DNA of 19,537 nt from JBBTQJ01 sp038065755 (lineage in GTDB: Bacteria > Patescibacteriota > Minisyncoccia > Minisyncoccales > Staskawiczbacteraceae), in contig JBBTQJ010000022.1 of the NCBI GenBank assembly GCA_038065755.1, positions 1 through 19,537 on the forward strand. Reading direction: 5' to 3'. Of this stretch, positions 14,004 to 19,506 are shown piece by piece. The translations under genes and the position numbers were made by a program. The notes below the pieces were generated by a model. That model had not been told where the DNA came from, did not search any database, and saw only the letters and a list, made by a program, of their open reading frames with translations. Positions within the stretch are counted from its first letter, which is position 1. Each line of letters starts with the position of its first letter.

Positions 14004-15326
14004 ATGTACACAAAATATAAAATAGTCATCGTTTTACCGGCCTATAATGAAGAAAGTAATATAGATAATCTGTTAAATAGAATAGAGACAGCAATGAACA
14101 AAGATAGTATCGATTTTACCGTAATTGTTGTTGATGATGGCAGTACTGATAAAACAGCTGAAATAGCTAAACAATACGTTGGTAGAATTAACCTGATATT
14201 AAGACAGCATAAAAAGAATCTAGGATTAGGGGCAACTGTTCGCGATGGATTTAGTGAAGCAATTAAGATTACTGATTTGCACGACATAATTGTAGTTATG
14301 GACGCCGACGGAACCCACGAACCAACCCTAATACCACAGATGGCCAAAATGATCTTGGAAAACGACTATGACATAATAATTGCTTCTCGCTACCAACCCG
14401 GATCTCAAATGGTTGGCGTGCCGTTTAAGAGGCGGGCGTTAAGCCTGGTCGCGTCGCTAATTTTCAGATTGCTGTTTCCAACTAAAGGCGTAAGAGATTT
14501 TACTACCGGATTTAGAGCTTATAAATCTAGTATTATAAAATTTGCAATAGATGAACACGGAGATAATTTTATAGATCAAGAAGGATTTCAGTGTATGGTA
14601 GACATCCTTCTAAAGCTTAGATGTAAGCATTTAGCCATAAAAGAGGTGCCCTTTATTTTGCGCTACGATTTCAAAAAAGGAGTAACTAAAATGAAAATAT
14701 TGCGTACCATATTTGATACCCTAAAACTTATAGTTAAAAGGGGAAATAAAAATTTAATTTGTGTTATTTCTATTGTTATAATTATTTTCTTGGCAGGAAT
14801 CTTTATATTATTGCAACAGCAAAAAATAGCAGGAATACAGGAAGGGTACGGCAGGTTGATGCTTAACAATCCAATAATTGAAATAAAAGAGGGTAATATA
14901 ATGTTTCATCCCCAATACTCTAACGGCTCAATGCCAATTGATTGCTGTGGCACAGAAGATTGGCAGAGGATTCGATTAGAAGCAATAACCGCAGGAGGCC
15001 GTCTGGCTCCTTGTATGTATACTCATCCAAGAAAAGATGGAACGGTTACTTTAACTTATAAGAACATCAACCTTAAAAAGACCATTGATTTTACAACTGC
15101 TATCGCAGATGGCGCTGTAACGGGAAATAATGCGCCTGTTTTTATGGATGTGTATGTTAACAAATTCCTTTTACAAAGAATTACTCAATTGGATCAAAGA
15201 GGATGGGTTGCAACAAGTATTGATACTATCGCGTATCAAAATAAGTCGGCAGAGATAAAACTTGTAATTTCTAGCGATAATGTTAATTCAAGATGGTTTT
15301 GCTGGGATGCCCAGACGGTTGAATAA
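14004..15326 (+). CDS. DPM-like family 2 glycosyltransferase fused to a membrane helix and the shared extracytoplasmic domain
   Basis: 440 residues. Residues 1-240 are a dolichol-phosphate-mannose-synthase-like GT2: IVLPAYNEESNI (9-20), VVDDGSTDKT (42-51), KNLGLGATVRDGF (71-83), DADGTHEP (100-107), IIASRYQPGS, RDFTTGFRAY (164-173), IDQEGFQCMVDILLKLR and EVPFILRYD (214-222). Residues 249-270 are a single membrane helix; 282-440 are the domain also seen at 11765-12349, with Cys314/315, Cys337 and Cys433 conserved. The start codon of the ancestral small gene corresponds to AGG (Arg246) here. The expected topology puts the GT2 inside and the domain outside. Bacterial DPM1-like proteins often end in a membrane pair or a GtrA domain; this tail is unusual. 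Two bases separate it from wecB. Confidence 0.88.
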   Translation: MYTKYKIVIVLPAYNEESNIDNLLNRIETAMNKDSIDFTVIVVDDGSTDKTAEIAKQYVGRINLILRQHKKNLGLGATVRDGFSEAIKITDLHDIIVVMDADGTHEPTLIPQMAKMILENDYDIIIASRYQPGSQMVGVPFKRRALSLVASLIFRLLFPTKGVRDFTTGFRAYKSSIIKFAIDEHGDNFIDQEGFQCMVDILLKLRCKHLAIKEVPFILRYDFKKGVTKMKILRTIFDTLKLIVKRGNKNLICVISIVIIIFLAGIFILLQQQKIAGIQEGYGRLMLNNPIIEIKEGNIMFHPQYSNGSMPIDCCGTEDWQRIRLEAITAGGRLAPCMYTHPRKDGTVTLTYKNINLKKTIDFTTAIADGAVTGNNAPVFMDVYVNKFLLQRITQLDQRGWVATSIDTIAYQNKSAEIKLVISSDNVNSRWFCWDAQTVE

Positions 15327-15346
15327 TTTGTTGTAATCTTAAGTAT
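14739..15346 (+). repeat. Duplicated block, copy B (matches 11765-12369)
   Basis: The in-frame match begins at the AGG codon that replaces the ATG of copy A (AATAAAAATTTAATTT is identical just after it). It runs through the stop codon and 20 bases beyond. The rpmF promoter begins where the similarity ends. Confidence 0.8.
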
Positions 15347-15374
15347 TGCAAATTTTTTTGGTTTGTTATATGAT
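15346..15374 (+). promoter_or_regulatory. Promoter of the rpmF-nusB-rnc cluster
   Basis: TTGCAA (15346-15351), 17-base spacer, TATGAT (15369-15374). The predicted start is near 15381, only about 17 bases before the rpmF ATG, so the leader would be very short. Confidence 0.6.
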
Positions 15375-15397
15375 GATAATCAATTGATAAAAAAAAT

Positions 15398-15682
15398 ATG
15401 GCGGTTCCAAAACAGCGCAAAACAAAATCAAGGAGAAACCAAAGGAGAATGCATTTGTTTATAACAAAGGCGGCTTTGACATTGTGCCAAAAATGCAAGA
15501 AGCCGGTTTTGCCCTATACTGTTTGCAAAAATTGCGGTTTTTACAAAGGCAGGCAGGTTATTGATGTTTTGAAAAAGCTTACCAAAAAAGAAAAGAAAGC
15601 GAAAGAAAAAGAAATAAAAAAAGCCGAAAAAGAGGAAAAAGCGGAAAAACCATTGACAATGGAAGAACTTAGCAAAAAATAA
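15398..15682 (+). CDS. rpmF: 50S ribosomal protein bL32 with long basic/acidic C-terminal extension
   Basis: 94 residues. The N-terminus AVPKQRKTKSRRNQRRMH is diagnostic of L32. A zinc ribbon is formed by Cys30, Cys33, Cys43 and Cys46 (CQKC and CKNC). L32 is normally about 55-65 residues; from about residue 57 this protein continues with a Lys/Glu-rich, probably helical or disordered tail ending MEELSKK. It leads the run of RNA and translation genes and lies 10 bases before nusB. The protein is a component of the large ribosomal subunit. Confidence 0.95.
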   Translation: MAVPKQRKTKSRRNQRRMHLFITKAALTLCQKCKKPVLPYTVCKNCGFYKGRQVIDVLKKLTKKEKKAKEKEIKKAEKEEKAEKPLTMEELSKK

Positions 15683-15692
15683 TTTAAAATTT

Positions 15693-16112
15693 ATGGCTAG
15701 CCGGCACTTATCAAGATCAATAGTAATACAAAGCTTGTACGAGTGGGATTTTTACAATAAGCAATGCGATTTAAAAAAAATAGTTGAAAGAAATATCAAA
15801 GATTTCGGCCCCGGGCTTGAAGAATTGGATTTTGTCTGGGAATTGGTTTTGGGAGTGATAAATCACTTGGATAAAATTGATAAAATTATTGAAAAAGCGG
15901 CGCCAGAGTGGCCATTGCCCCAAATACCAATTGTTGACAGAAATGTTTTAAGAATAGGCCTTTATGAACTTTTATACAGCAATAAAGAAGAAGTTCCGCC
16001 AAAAGTGGCCATAAACGAAGCAATTGAATTGGCAAAAACATTTTCCGGCCCCACATCAGGAAAGTTTATAAACGGCGTTTTAGGAACAGTTTACAAAGAA
16101 ATACAACAATGA
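15693..16112 (+). CDS. nusB: Transcription antitermination factor NusB
   Basis: 139 residues, the usual length. All-helical NusB landmarks: MASRHLSRSIVIQSLYEWDF at the start, FVWELVLGVINHLDKIDKII in the middle, and PIVDRNVLRIGLYELLY, PPKVAINEAIELAKTFSGPTSGKFINGVLGTVYKE at the end. With NusE (S10) it binds boxA RNA in rRNA antitermination complexes. Its stop overlaps the rnc start (ATGA), so the two are translationally linked. Confidence 0.95.
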   Translation: MASRHLSRSIVIQSLYEWDFYNKQCDLKKIVERNIKDFGPGLEELDFVWELVLGVINHLDKIDKIIEKAAPEWPLPQIPIVDRNVLRIGLYELLYSNKEEVPPKVAINEAIELAKTFSGPTSGKFINGVLGTVYKEIQQ

Positions 16113-16804
16113 AAGACTTTTCTATATTAGAAAAAAAACTAGGACTAAAATTTAAAAATAAAGATTTTTTAACGCAGGCATTTGTCCATAGGTCTTATTT
16201 AAACGAAAATCCTGATTTTAATTTAGATCATAACGAAAGAATGGAGTTTTTGGGAGACGCTGTTTTAGAGCTTATTGTTTCAGAAAATCTTTATAAAAAT
16301 TATCCAAAAAACCCGGAAGGAGAGCTGACAAACTGGAGAGCAGCCCTTGTAAACGCTAAAATGCTGGCCTTGGTTGCCGAAGAATTGGGGCTCAATGATT
16401 TTTTGTTGCTTTCAAGAGGAGAAACAAAAGAGCTTGGCAAGGCAAGAACATATATTATGGCAAATACCATAGAGGCGTTGATTGGATCCATTTACCTTGA
16501 CTTGGGCTATAAAGAAACACAAAGTTTTATTGAAAAACACTTAATTAAAAAATTGCCAGATATCATAGAAAACAAGCTTTATAAAGACGCAAAGTCGCAT
16601 TTTCAGGAAGAAGCGCAAGATAAAACAGGAATAACTCCGGACTACAAAGTTATAGAAGAGTACGGGCCTGACCACAAAAAAATTTTTACAGTTGGAGTTT
16701 ATCTTGGCAGTGAATTAATAGCCAAGGGGCAGGGCTCTTCAAAACAAGAAGCAGAAGAGCAGGCGGCCAAAAATGCATTAGAAGCAAAGAAATGGGAGAA
16801 ATAA
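16109..16804 (+). CDS. rnc: Ribonuclease III
   Basis: 231 residues: RNase III catalytic domain (about 3-150) and dsRNA-binding domain (160-228). The signature HNERMEFLGD covers residues 41-50 with acidic Glu43, Glu46 and Asp50. The second acidic site reads MANTIEALIGS: Glu122 is kept, but the position of the usual Asp (E. coli Asp114) is Asn119, a variant I believe also occurs in other bacterial RNase III sequences. The dsRBD shows KSHFQEEAQ, GPDHKKIFTVGVY and GQGSSKQEAEEQAAKNAL. The enzyme processes rRNA precursors and other double-stranded RNA in the cytoplasm. Confidence 0.95.
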   Translation: MKDFSILEKKLGLKFKNKDFLTQAFVHRSYLNENPDFNLDHNERMEFLGDAVLELIVSENLYKNYPKNPEGELTNWRAALVNAKMLALVAEELGLNDFLLLSRGETKELGKARTYIMANTIEALIGSIYLDLGYKETQSFIEKHLIKKLPDIIENKLYKDAKSHFQEEAQDKTGITPDYKVIEEYGPDHKKIFTVGVYLGSELIAKGQGSSKQEAEEQAAKNALEAKKWEK

Positions 16805-16831
16805 ATAATTTAAAATTAAAAATTAGAACAC

Positions 16832-17248
16832 ATGCTAACCATTAGATTAACCAGAAAAGGCAAAAAGAATCAGCCATTTTTTAGGGTGGTTGTTATTGAT
16901 AAAAAAAGGTCCTCAAGGGGGGGAAGAGCTGTTGAGGTTTTGGGTTTTGTAGATCCCTTGACAAAAAAGAAAAGCATAAAAAAAGAAAGAGTTCTTTATT
17001 GGATTTCAAAGGGAGCCCAGCCGTCGGCAACTATTCATAACCTGCTGATTAATGAAAAAATTATAGAAGGAAAAAAATTTCATGTTTCGCGAATAAAAAA
17101 ATCTAAACTAGTAGAAATAGCGGCTAAAAAAGCAAAAGAAATCCCAGCGCCAGTTTCTCCAGAACCGGCGCCTGCGCCGGCTCCAGATTCAGCTGACAAG
17201 CCGGCAGAACCGACTGCAACCGAAACTCCAGTTGACAACCTGGCATAA
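16832..17248 (+). CDS. rpsP: 30S ribosomal protein bS16 with Ala/Pro-rich C-terminal tail
   Basis: 138 residues. The first 85 or so are canonical S16: MLTIRLTRKGKKNQPFFRVV, DPLTKKKSIKKERVLYWISKGAQPSATIHNLL. The remainder (about 92-138) is a Lys-rich segment followed by a low-complexity Pro/Ala/Glu stretch (PAPVSPEPAPAPAPDS), probably disordered. S16 is often 80-120 residues, so the tail is long. It starts the conserved rpsP-khpA-trmD order. Confidence 0.95.
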   Translation: MLTIRLTRKGKKNQPFFRVVVIDKKRSSRGGRAVEVLGFVDPLTKKKSIKKERVLYWISKGAQPSATIHNLLINEKIIEGKKFHVSRIKKSKLVEIAAKKAKEIPAPVSPEPAPAPAPDSADKPAEPTATETPVDNLA

Positions 17249-17259
17249 AAGAGTAAAAT
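17232..17259 (+). promoter_or_regulatory. Candidate internal promoter ahead of khpA
   Basis: A perfect TTGACA (17232-17237) sits inside the last codons of rpsP; after 16 bases comes TAAAAT (17254-17259), overlapped by a perfect TATAAT at 17259-17264 (21-base spacer). The leader to the khpA start would be about 50 bases. Confidence 0.45.
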
Positions 17260-17317
17260 ATAATCATATAGAAAAAGGTCGAGAATAGAAATTAGATTAA
17301 ATTGATAAACGATATTA

Positions 17318-17638
17318 ATGACTATGGCAAAAGAAAATGATAAAGAGTTTCTTGAGTACATTGTCAAAGAGTTAGTTGATAATCCTAAAGATGTCAAAGT
17401 TGACAGAAAAGTTGACGAAATGGGAGTTTTACTTTCTTTGAAAGTAAACCCAGAAGACATGGGCCAGATAATCGGCCGCGAAGGATCAACTGCCAAGGCA
17501 ATCAGAAACTTAGTCCGAATTGTCGGATTAAAGAATCACGCCAGAGTGAACCTCAAAATTGAGGAACCAGAAGGCGGTCGTGCTCCAAGAGAAAGAAAAG
17601 AAGTTTCTTCAGAAGAAATCGAAAATATCTCTCTGTAA
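17318..17638 (+). CDS. khpA: KH-domain RNA-binding protein (KhpA/YlqC family)
   Basis: 106 residues from 17318; the ATG at 17324 (MAKEND) is an equally good start. A single type II KH domain with the RNA-binding GxxG loop IIGREGSTAKAIR (Gly53 and Gly56) is preceded by KDVKVDRKVDEMGVLLSLKVNPEDMG, which is the classic family pattern. The last 25 residues are charged and not part of the KH fold. In other bacteria KhpA binds RNA with KhpB and affects cell division; here the position between rpsP and trmD is the usual one, except that rimM is missing from the row. Confidence 0.92.
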   Translation: MTMAKENDKEFLEYIVKELVDNPKDVKVDRKVDEMGVLLSLKVNPEDMGQIIGREGSTAKAIRNLVRIVGLKNHARVNLKIEEPEGGRAPRERKEVSSEEIENISL

Positions 17639-17668
17639 TTTACAAAGAGGCAAAAACCGTGATATAAT
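17639..17668 (+). promoter_or_regulatory. Candidate trmD promoter nested in the khpA terminator
   Basis: TTTACA (17639-17644), 18-base spacer, perfect TATAAT (17663-17668). The -10 lies in the loop of the hairpin at 17651-17682. The start site would fall near 17675, so the message would carry most of the palindromic element at 17690-17824 as its leader. Confidence 0.45.
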
Positions 17669-17686
17669 AAGCGCGGTTTTTGTTTA
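17651..17686 (+). terminator. Hairpin terminator after khpA
   Basis: CAAAAACCG (17651-17659) pairs with CGGTTTTTG (17674-17682), and a G-U and a G-C pair extend the stem inward; the loop of about 10 bases is AT-only except its last base. The T-run of the right arm continues into GTTTAAG. The large loop lowers confidence. Confidence 0.55.
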
Positions 17687-17689
17687 AGA

Positions 17690-17824
17690 AAGCTCGGAAA
17701 ATAATTTTTTGCTTGACGCTCGCTTGCCCCAGCGGGCAAGCTCGCTCTGTCCTCGGCAAAATTTTTGCTTCGCAAAACCATGCAATTTTGCCTGCGGGGC
17801 AAGCAAAAATTATTTTCTTCGCTT
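17690..17824 (+). repeat. Large compound palindromic element between khpA and trmD
   Basis: Outer arms GAAAATAATTTTTTGCTTG (17697-17715) and 17800-17817 are complementary over 18 pairs with one bulged T, and AAGC/GCTT (17690-17693, 17821-17824) extend them after three mismatches. Inside lie two smaller hairpins: GCTTGCCC/GGGCAAGC (17722-17729, 17734-17741, 4-base loop) and GGCAAAATT/AATTTTGCC (17755-17763, 17784-17792), whose loop contains TTTTGC-TTC-GCAAAA. The core is clearly richer in G+C than its surroundings. It ends 6 bases before trmD. It looks like a mobile REP/MITE-like element or a structured leader. Confidence 0.75.
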
Positions 17825-17830
17825 TACTAT

Positions 17831-18568
17831 ATGATAAAATTTGACATAATTACAATTTTTCCGAAAATTTTTGACTCTTATTTGAAAGAGAGCCTGATTG
17901 CGCGCGCCCAAAAAAAGAAGTTTATAAAAATCAATGTCCACAATTTAAGAAAATGGACAAACGACAATCATAAAACAACCCGCCTGCGCAGGCAGGTTGA
18001 CGACAGGCCTTTTGGCGGGGGATTGGGAATGGTATTAAAAGTGGAGCCGATTTATAAAGCAATTTTGGCCGTTAAATCAAAAAAACAACATGTGCAGAAA
18101 ATCGACGATCGTCGAAAATCTGTACCTGATAAAAATGCCAAAACAAAGGTGATATTGTTTACACCCAGAGGAAAAAAGTTTGACCAAAAATTAGCGCACC
18201 AGTTGTCAAAATTAGACCAAATAATTTTTATTTGCGGCAGGTATGAAGGGGTAGATGAAAGAGTGGCAAAAAACATTGCTGATATTGAGTTATCAATAGG
18301 CGAGTATGATTTAATGGGCGGAGAGCTTCCGGCTATGGTGGCAATAGAAACAATCTCCAGGCTTATGCCGGGCGTTTTAGGAAAACCGCAATTATTGAAA
18401 GAAAGGATTACAAAACAAGGCGGGTTTATAGAATACGCCCAATACACCCGCCCGGAAACGTTTGAACCAAAAAAGGGAAAAAAATGGCGAGTGCCGAAAG
18501 TTTTGCTTTCGGGCGACCACAAAAAAATAAACGACTGGAAAAAAAAACACAGCAAGGTGATTGAATAA
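17831..18568 (+). CDS. trmD: tRNA (guanine-N1)-methyltransferase TrmD with two insertions
   Basis: 245 residues from the ATG at 17831, where MIKFDIITIFPKIF gives the family N-terminus; the longer frame from 17765 would translate the palindromic element and is rejected. The enzyme methylates G37 of tRNAs that read CNN codons, using SAM. Landmarks: DDRPFGGGLGMVLKVEPIY (57-75), ILFTPRGKKFDQ (108-119), ICGRYEGVDERV (134-145), LSIGEYDLMGGELPAMV (154-170), SRLMPGVLG (176-184, Arg177 as E. coli Arg154), YTRPETF and KVLLSGDHKKINDWK. Compared with E. coli there are extra residues at about 49-55 and 83-105, each carrying a DNA palindrome. The catalytic Asp169 region reads KERITKQ (190-196), with Glu191 or Arg192 in its place. 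Confidence 0.93.
   Translation: MIKFDIITIFPKIFDSYLKESLIARAQKKKFIKINVHNLRKWTNDNHKTTRLRRQVDDRPFGGGLGMVLKVEPIYKAILAVKSKKQHVQKIDDRRKSVPDKNAKTKVILFTPRGKKFDQKLAHQLSKLDQIIFICGRYEGVDERVAKNIADIELSIGEYDLMGGELPAMVAIETISRLMPGVLGKPQLLKERITKQGGFIEYAQYTRPETFEPKKGKKWRVPKVLLSGDHKKINDWKKKHSKVIE
17977..17998 (+). repeat. Palindrome inside trmD, first insertion
   Basis: A 22-base dyad centred on CCTGCGCAGG (17983-17992); the arms pair except for one C/A mismatch. It encodes the extra residues TTRLRRQ just before VDDRPFGGG, where TrmD proteins normally have only about two residues after the His-Lys/Arg. Confidence 0.6.
18095..18122 (+). repeat. Palindrome inside trmD, second insertion
   Basis: TCGACGATCGTCGA (18102-18115) is a perfect 14-base palindrome. 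It is flanked symmetrically by AAA on both sides and then by CAGA (18095-18098) and TCTG (18119-18122), which also pair. It encodes QKIDDRRKSV in a linker that is about 16 residues longer than that of E. coli TrmD. Confidence 0.7.
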
Positions 18569-18589
18569 AGATAATTTTTATATTATAAT
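18561..18589 (+). promoter_or_regulatory. Promoter of the tRNA-Tyr unit
   Basis: TTGAAT (18561-18566), 17-base spacer, perfect TATAAT (18584-18589). The -35 overlaps the last codons of trmD. The predicted start (near 18596) is only about 4 bases before the tRNA. Confidence 0.7.
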
Positions 18590-18599
18590 AATTTAGTAA

Positions 18600-18683
18600 G
18601 GGTGTGTAGCCCCGTACGGCGCGGGGGAGGTCTGTAAAACCTTTGTCCACTGGGCCCAAGTGGTTCGATTCCACTCACACCCA
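18600..18683 (+). tRNA. tRNA-Tyr (anticodon GTA), type II, no encoded CCA
   Basis: 84 bases. Acceptor stem GGGTGTG (18600-18606) pairs with CACACCC (18676-18682); the discriminator is A18683. The D arm is CCCC/GGGG around GTACGGCGC. The anticodon stem GAGGT/ACCTT encloses CTGTAAA, giving anticodon GTA at 18634-18636. A long variable arm (GTCC/GGGC) is as expected for bacterial tRNA-Tyr, and the T arm is AGTGG-TTCGATT-CCACT. CCA is not encoded; the base after the discriminator is the A of an ATG start codon. Confidence 0.93.
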
Positions 18684-19496
18684 ATGATAACAAAAGATAA
18701 ACTTAAAAAATTATATAAAAGCGGCTTGTCATTAGATAAAATTGCTAAAATAGAAAAATTATCTCGAGGAGGCGTAAAATATTGGATGGAAAAATATAAT
18801 ATTCCGACAAGACCTAGACATCAAGCAGGATTTTATGGTTATTGGGGTGGAGATAAAAAATTACCACTGCCGAAAATTTTAAACACAAAAGAAGTACAAT
18901 ATTTGTATTATAAAGAAGGTTTAAGCGCAGAAGAAATCGCAAAAATTTTTAATAGGTCATCCGGCGGAGTTTATAGGTTTATGAGAAAAAACGGATTAAT
19001 TAGGAGATTACCCAGCGAAACCAATGATATAAAATATAATAAGCAAAAATTATCTTTTACAATAAAAAATAATTTAAGTTTTACCGATAAAAAATTAAAA
19101 ATAGCCGGGATAATGTTATATTGGGCTGAAGGCTATAAAAATTTAAGCAAAAGTGTTAGAGGGGGAACCATAGATTTGGCTAACAGCGACCCCAAAATGA
19201 TTGGGGTTTTTCTAAAATTTTTACGAGAAATTTGCGGGATAAAAGAAAATAAATTAAGGGTGCAACTTTATTGTTACGCCAATCAAAATGTTGATTTATT
19301 GAAGAAGTTTTGGTCTGAACTTGCGAAAATACCTATAAGTCAATTTATTAAGCCGTATGTGAAAGAAGACTTTAGTGCGGACAAGATAGATAAAATGAAA
19401 TATGGGTTAGTTCATATTAGATATTCAGACAAAAAATTATTTTTGCAAATTAAAAAATGGACAGAAGATTATTTAAAAAGTATTAACATTAAGTAA
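18684..19496 (+). CDS. HTH plus LAGLIDADG-like protein between two tRNA genes
   Basis: 270 residues from the ATG at 18684, immediately after the tRNA-Tyr discriminator; a GTG at 18660 inside the tRNA is unlikely. Two helix-turn-helix segments of resolvase type come first: LKKLYKSGLSLDKIAKIEKLSRGGVKYW (about 7-34) and VQYLYYKEGLSAEEIAKIFNRSSGGVYRFM (71-100). Then LKIAGIMLYWAEGYK (138-152), IDLANSDPKMIGVFLKFLREI and the later YGLVHIRYSDKKLFLQIKKW match the LAGLIDADG/WhiA-like endonuclease pattern, with Glu149 or nearby acids as possible active residues. It may be a DNA-binding regulator or a homing-endonuclease relative. The second tRNA follows 10 bases after the stop, so the gene sits as an insert in a tRNA cluster. 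Confidence 0.75.
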   Translation: MITKDKLKKLYKSGLSLDKIAKIEKLSRGGVKYWMEKYNIPTRPRHQAGFYGYWGGDKKLPLPKILNTKEVQYLYYKEGLSAEEIAKIFNRSSGGVYRFMRKNGLIRRLPSETNDIKYNKQKLSFTIKNNLSFTDKKLKIAGIMLYWAEGYKNLSKSVRGGTIDLANSDPKMIGVFLKFLREICGIKENKLRVQLYCYANQNVDLLKKFWSELAKIPISQFIKPYVKEDFSADKIDKMKYGLVHIRYSDKKLFLQIKKWTEDYLKSINIK

Positions 19497-19506
19497 ATAT
19501 ATATGC

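Noticed and set aside
17080..17496. 138-codon open frame on the - strand across rpsP and khpA
   Set aside because: Antisense to two conserved genes; its Gly/Ala/Ser stretch mirrors the Pro/Ala tail of bS16.
17536..17802. 88-codon open frame on the - strand across the khpA end and the palindromic element
   Set aside because: It overlaps khpA in antisense and otherwise just translates the palindrome; its composition reflects the repeat and no protein motif is visible.
17765..17830. Upstream extension of trmD by 22 residues
   Set aside because: The extension would translate the right half of the palindromic element; the family N-terminus starts at 17831.
18052..18555. 167-codon open frame on the - strand within trmD
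   Set aside because: It is antisense to a well-recognised gene; Phe/Ser/Trp-rich composition is typical of a shadow of Lys/Glu/Pro codons.
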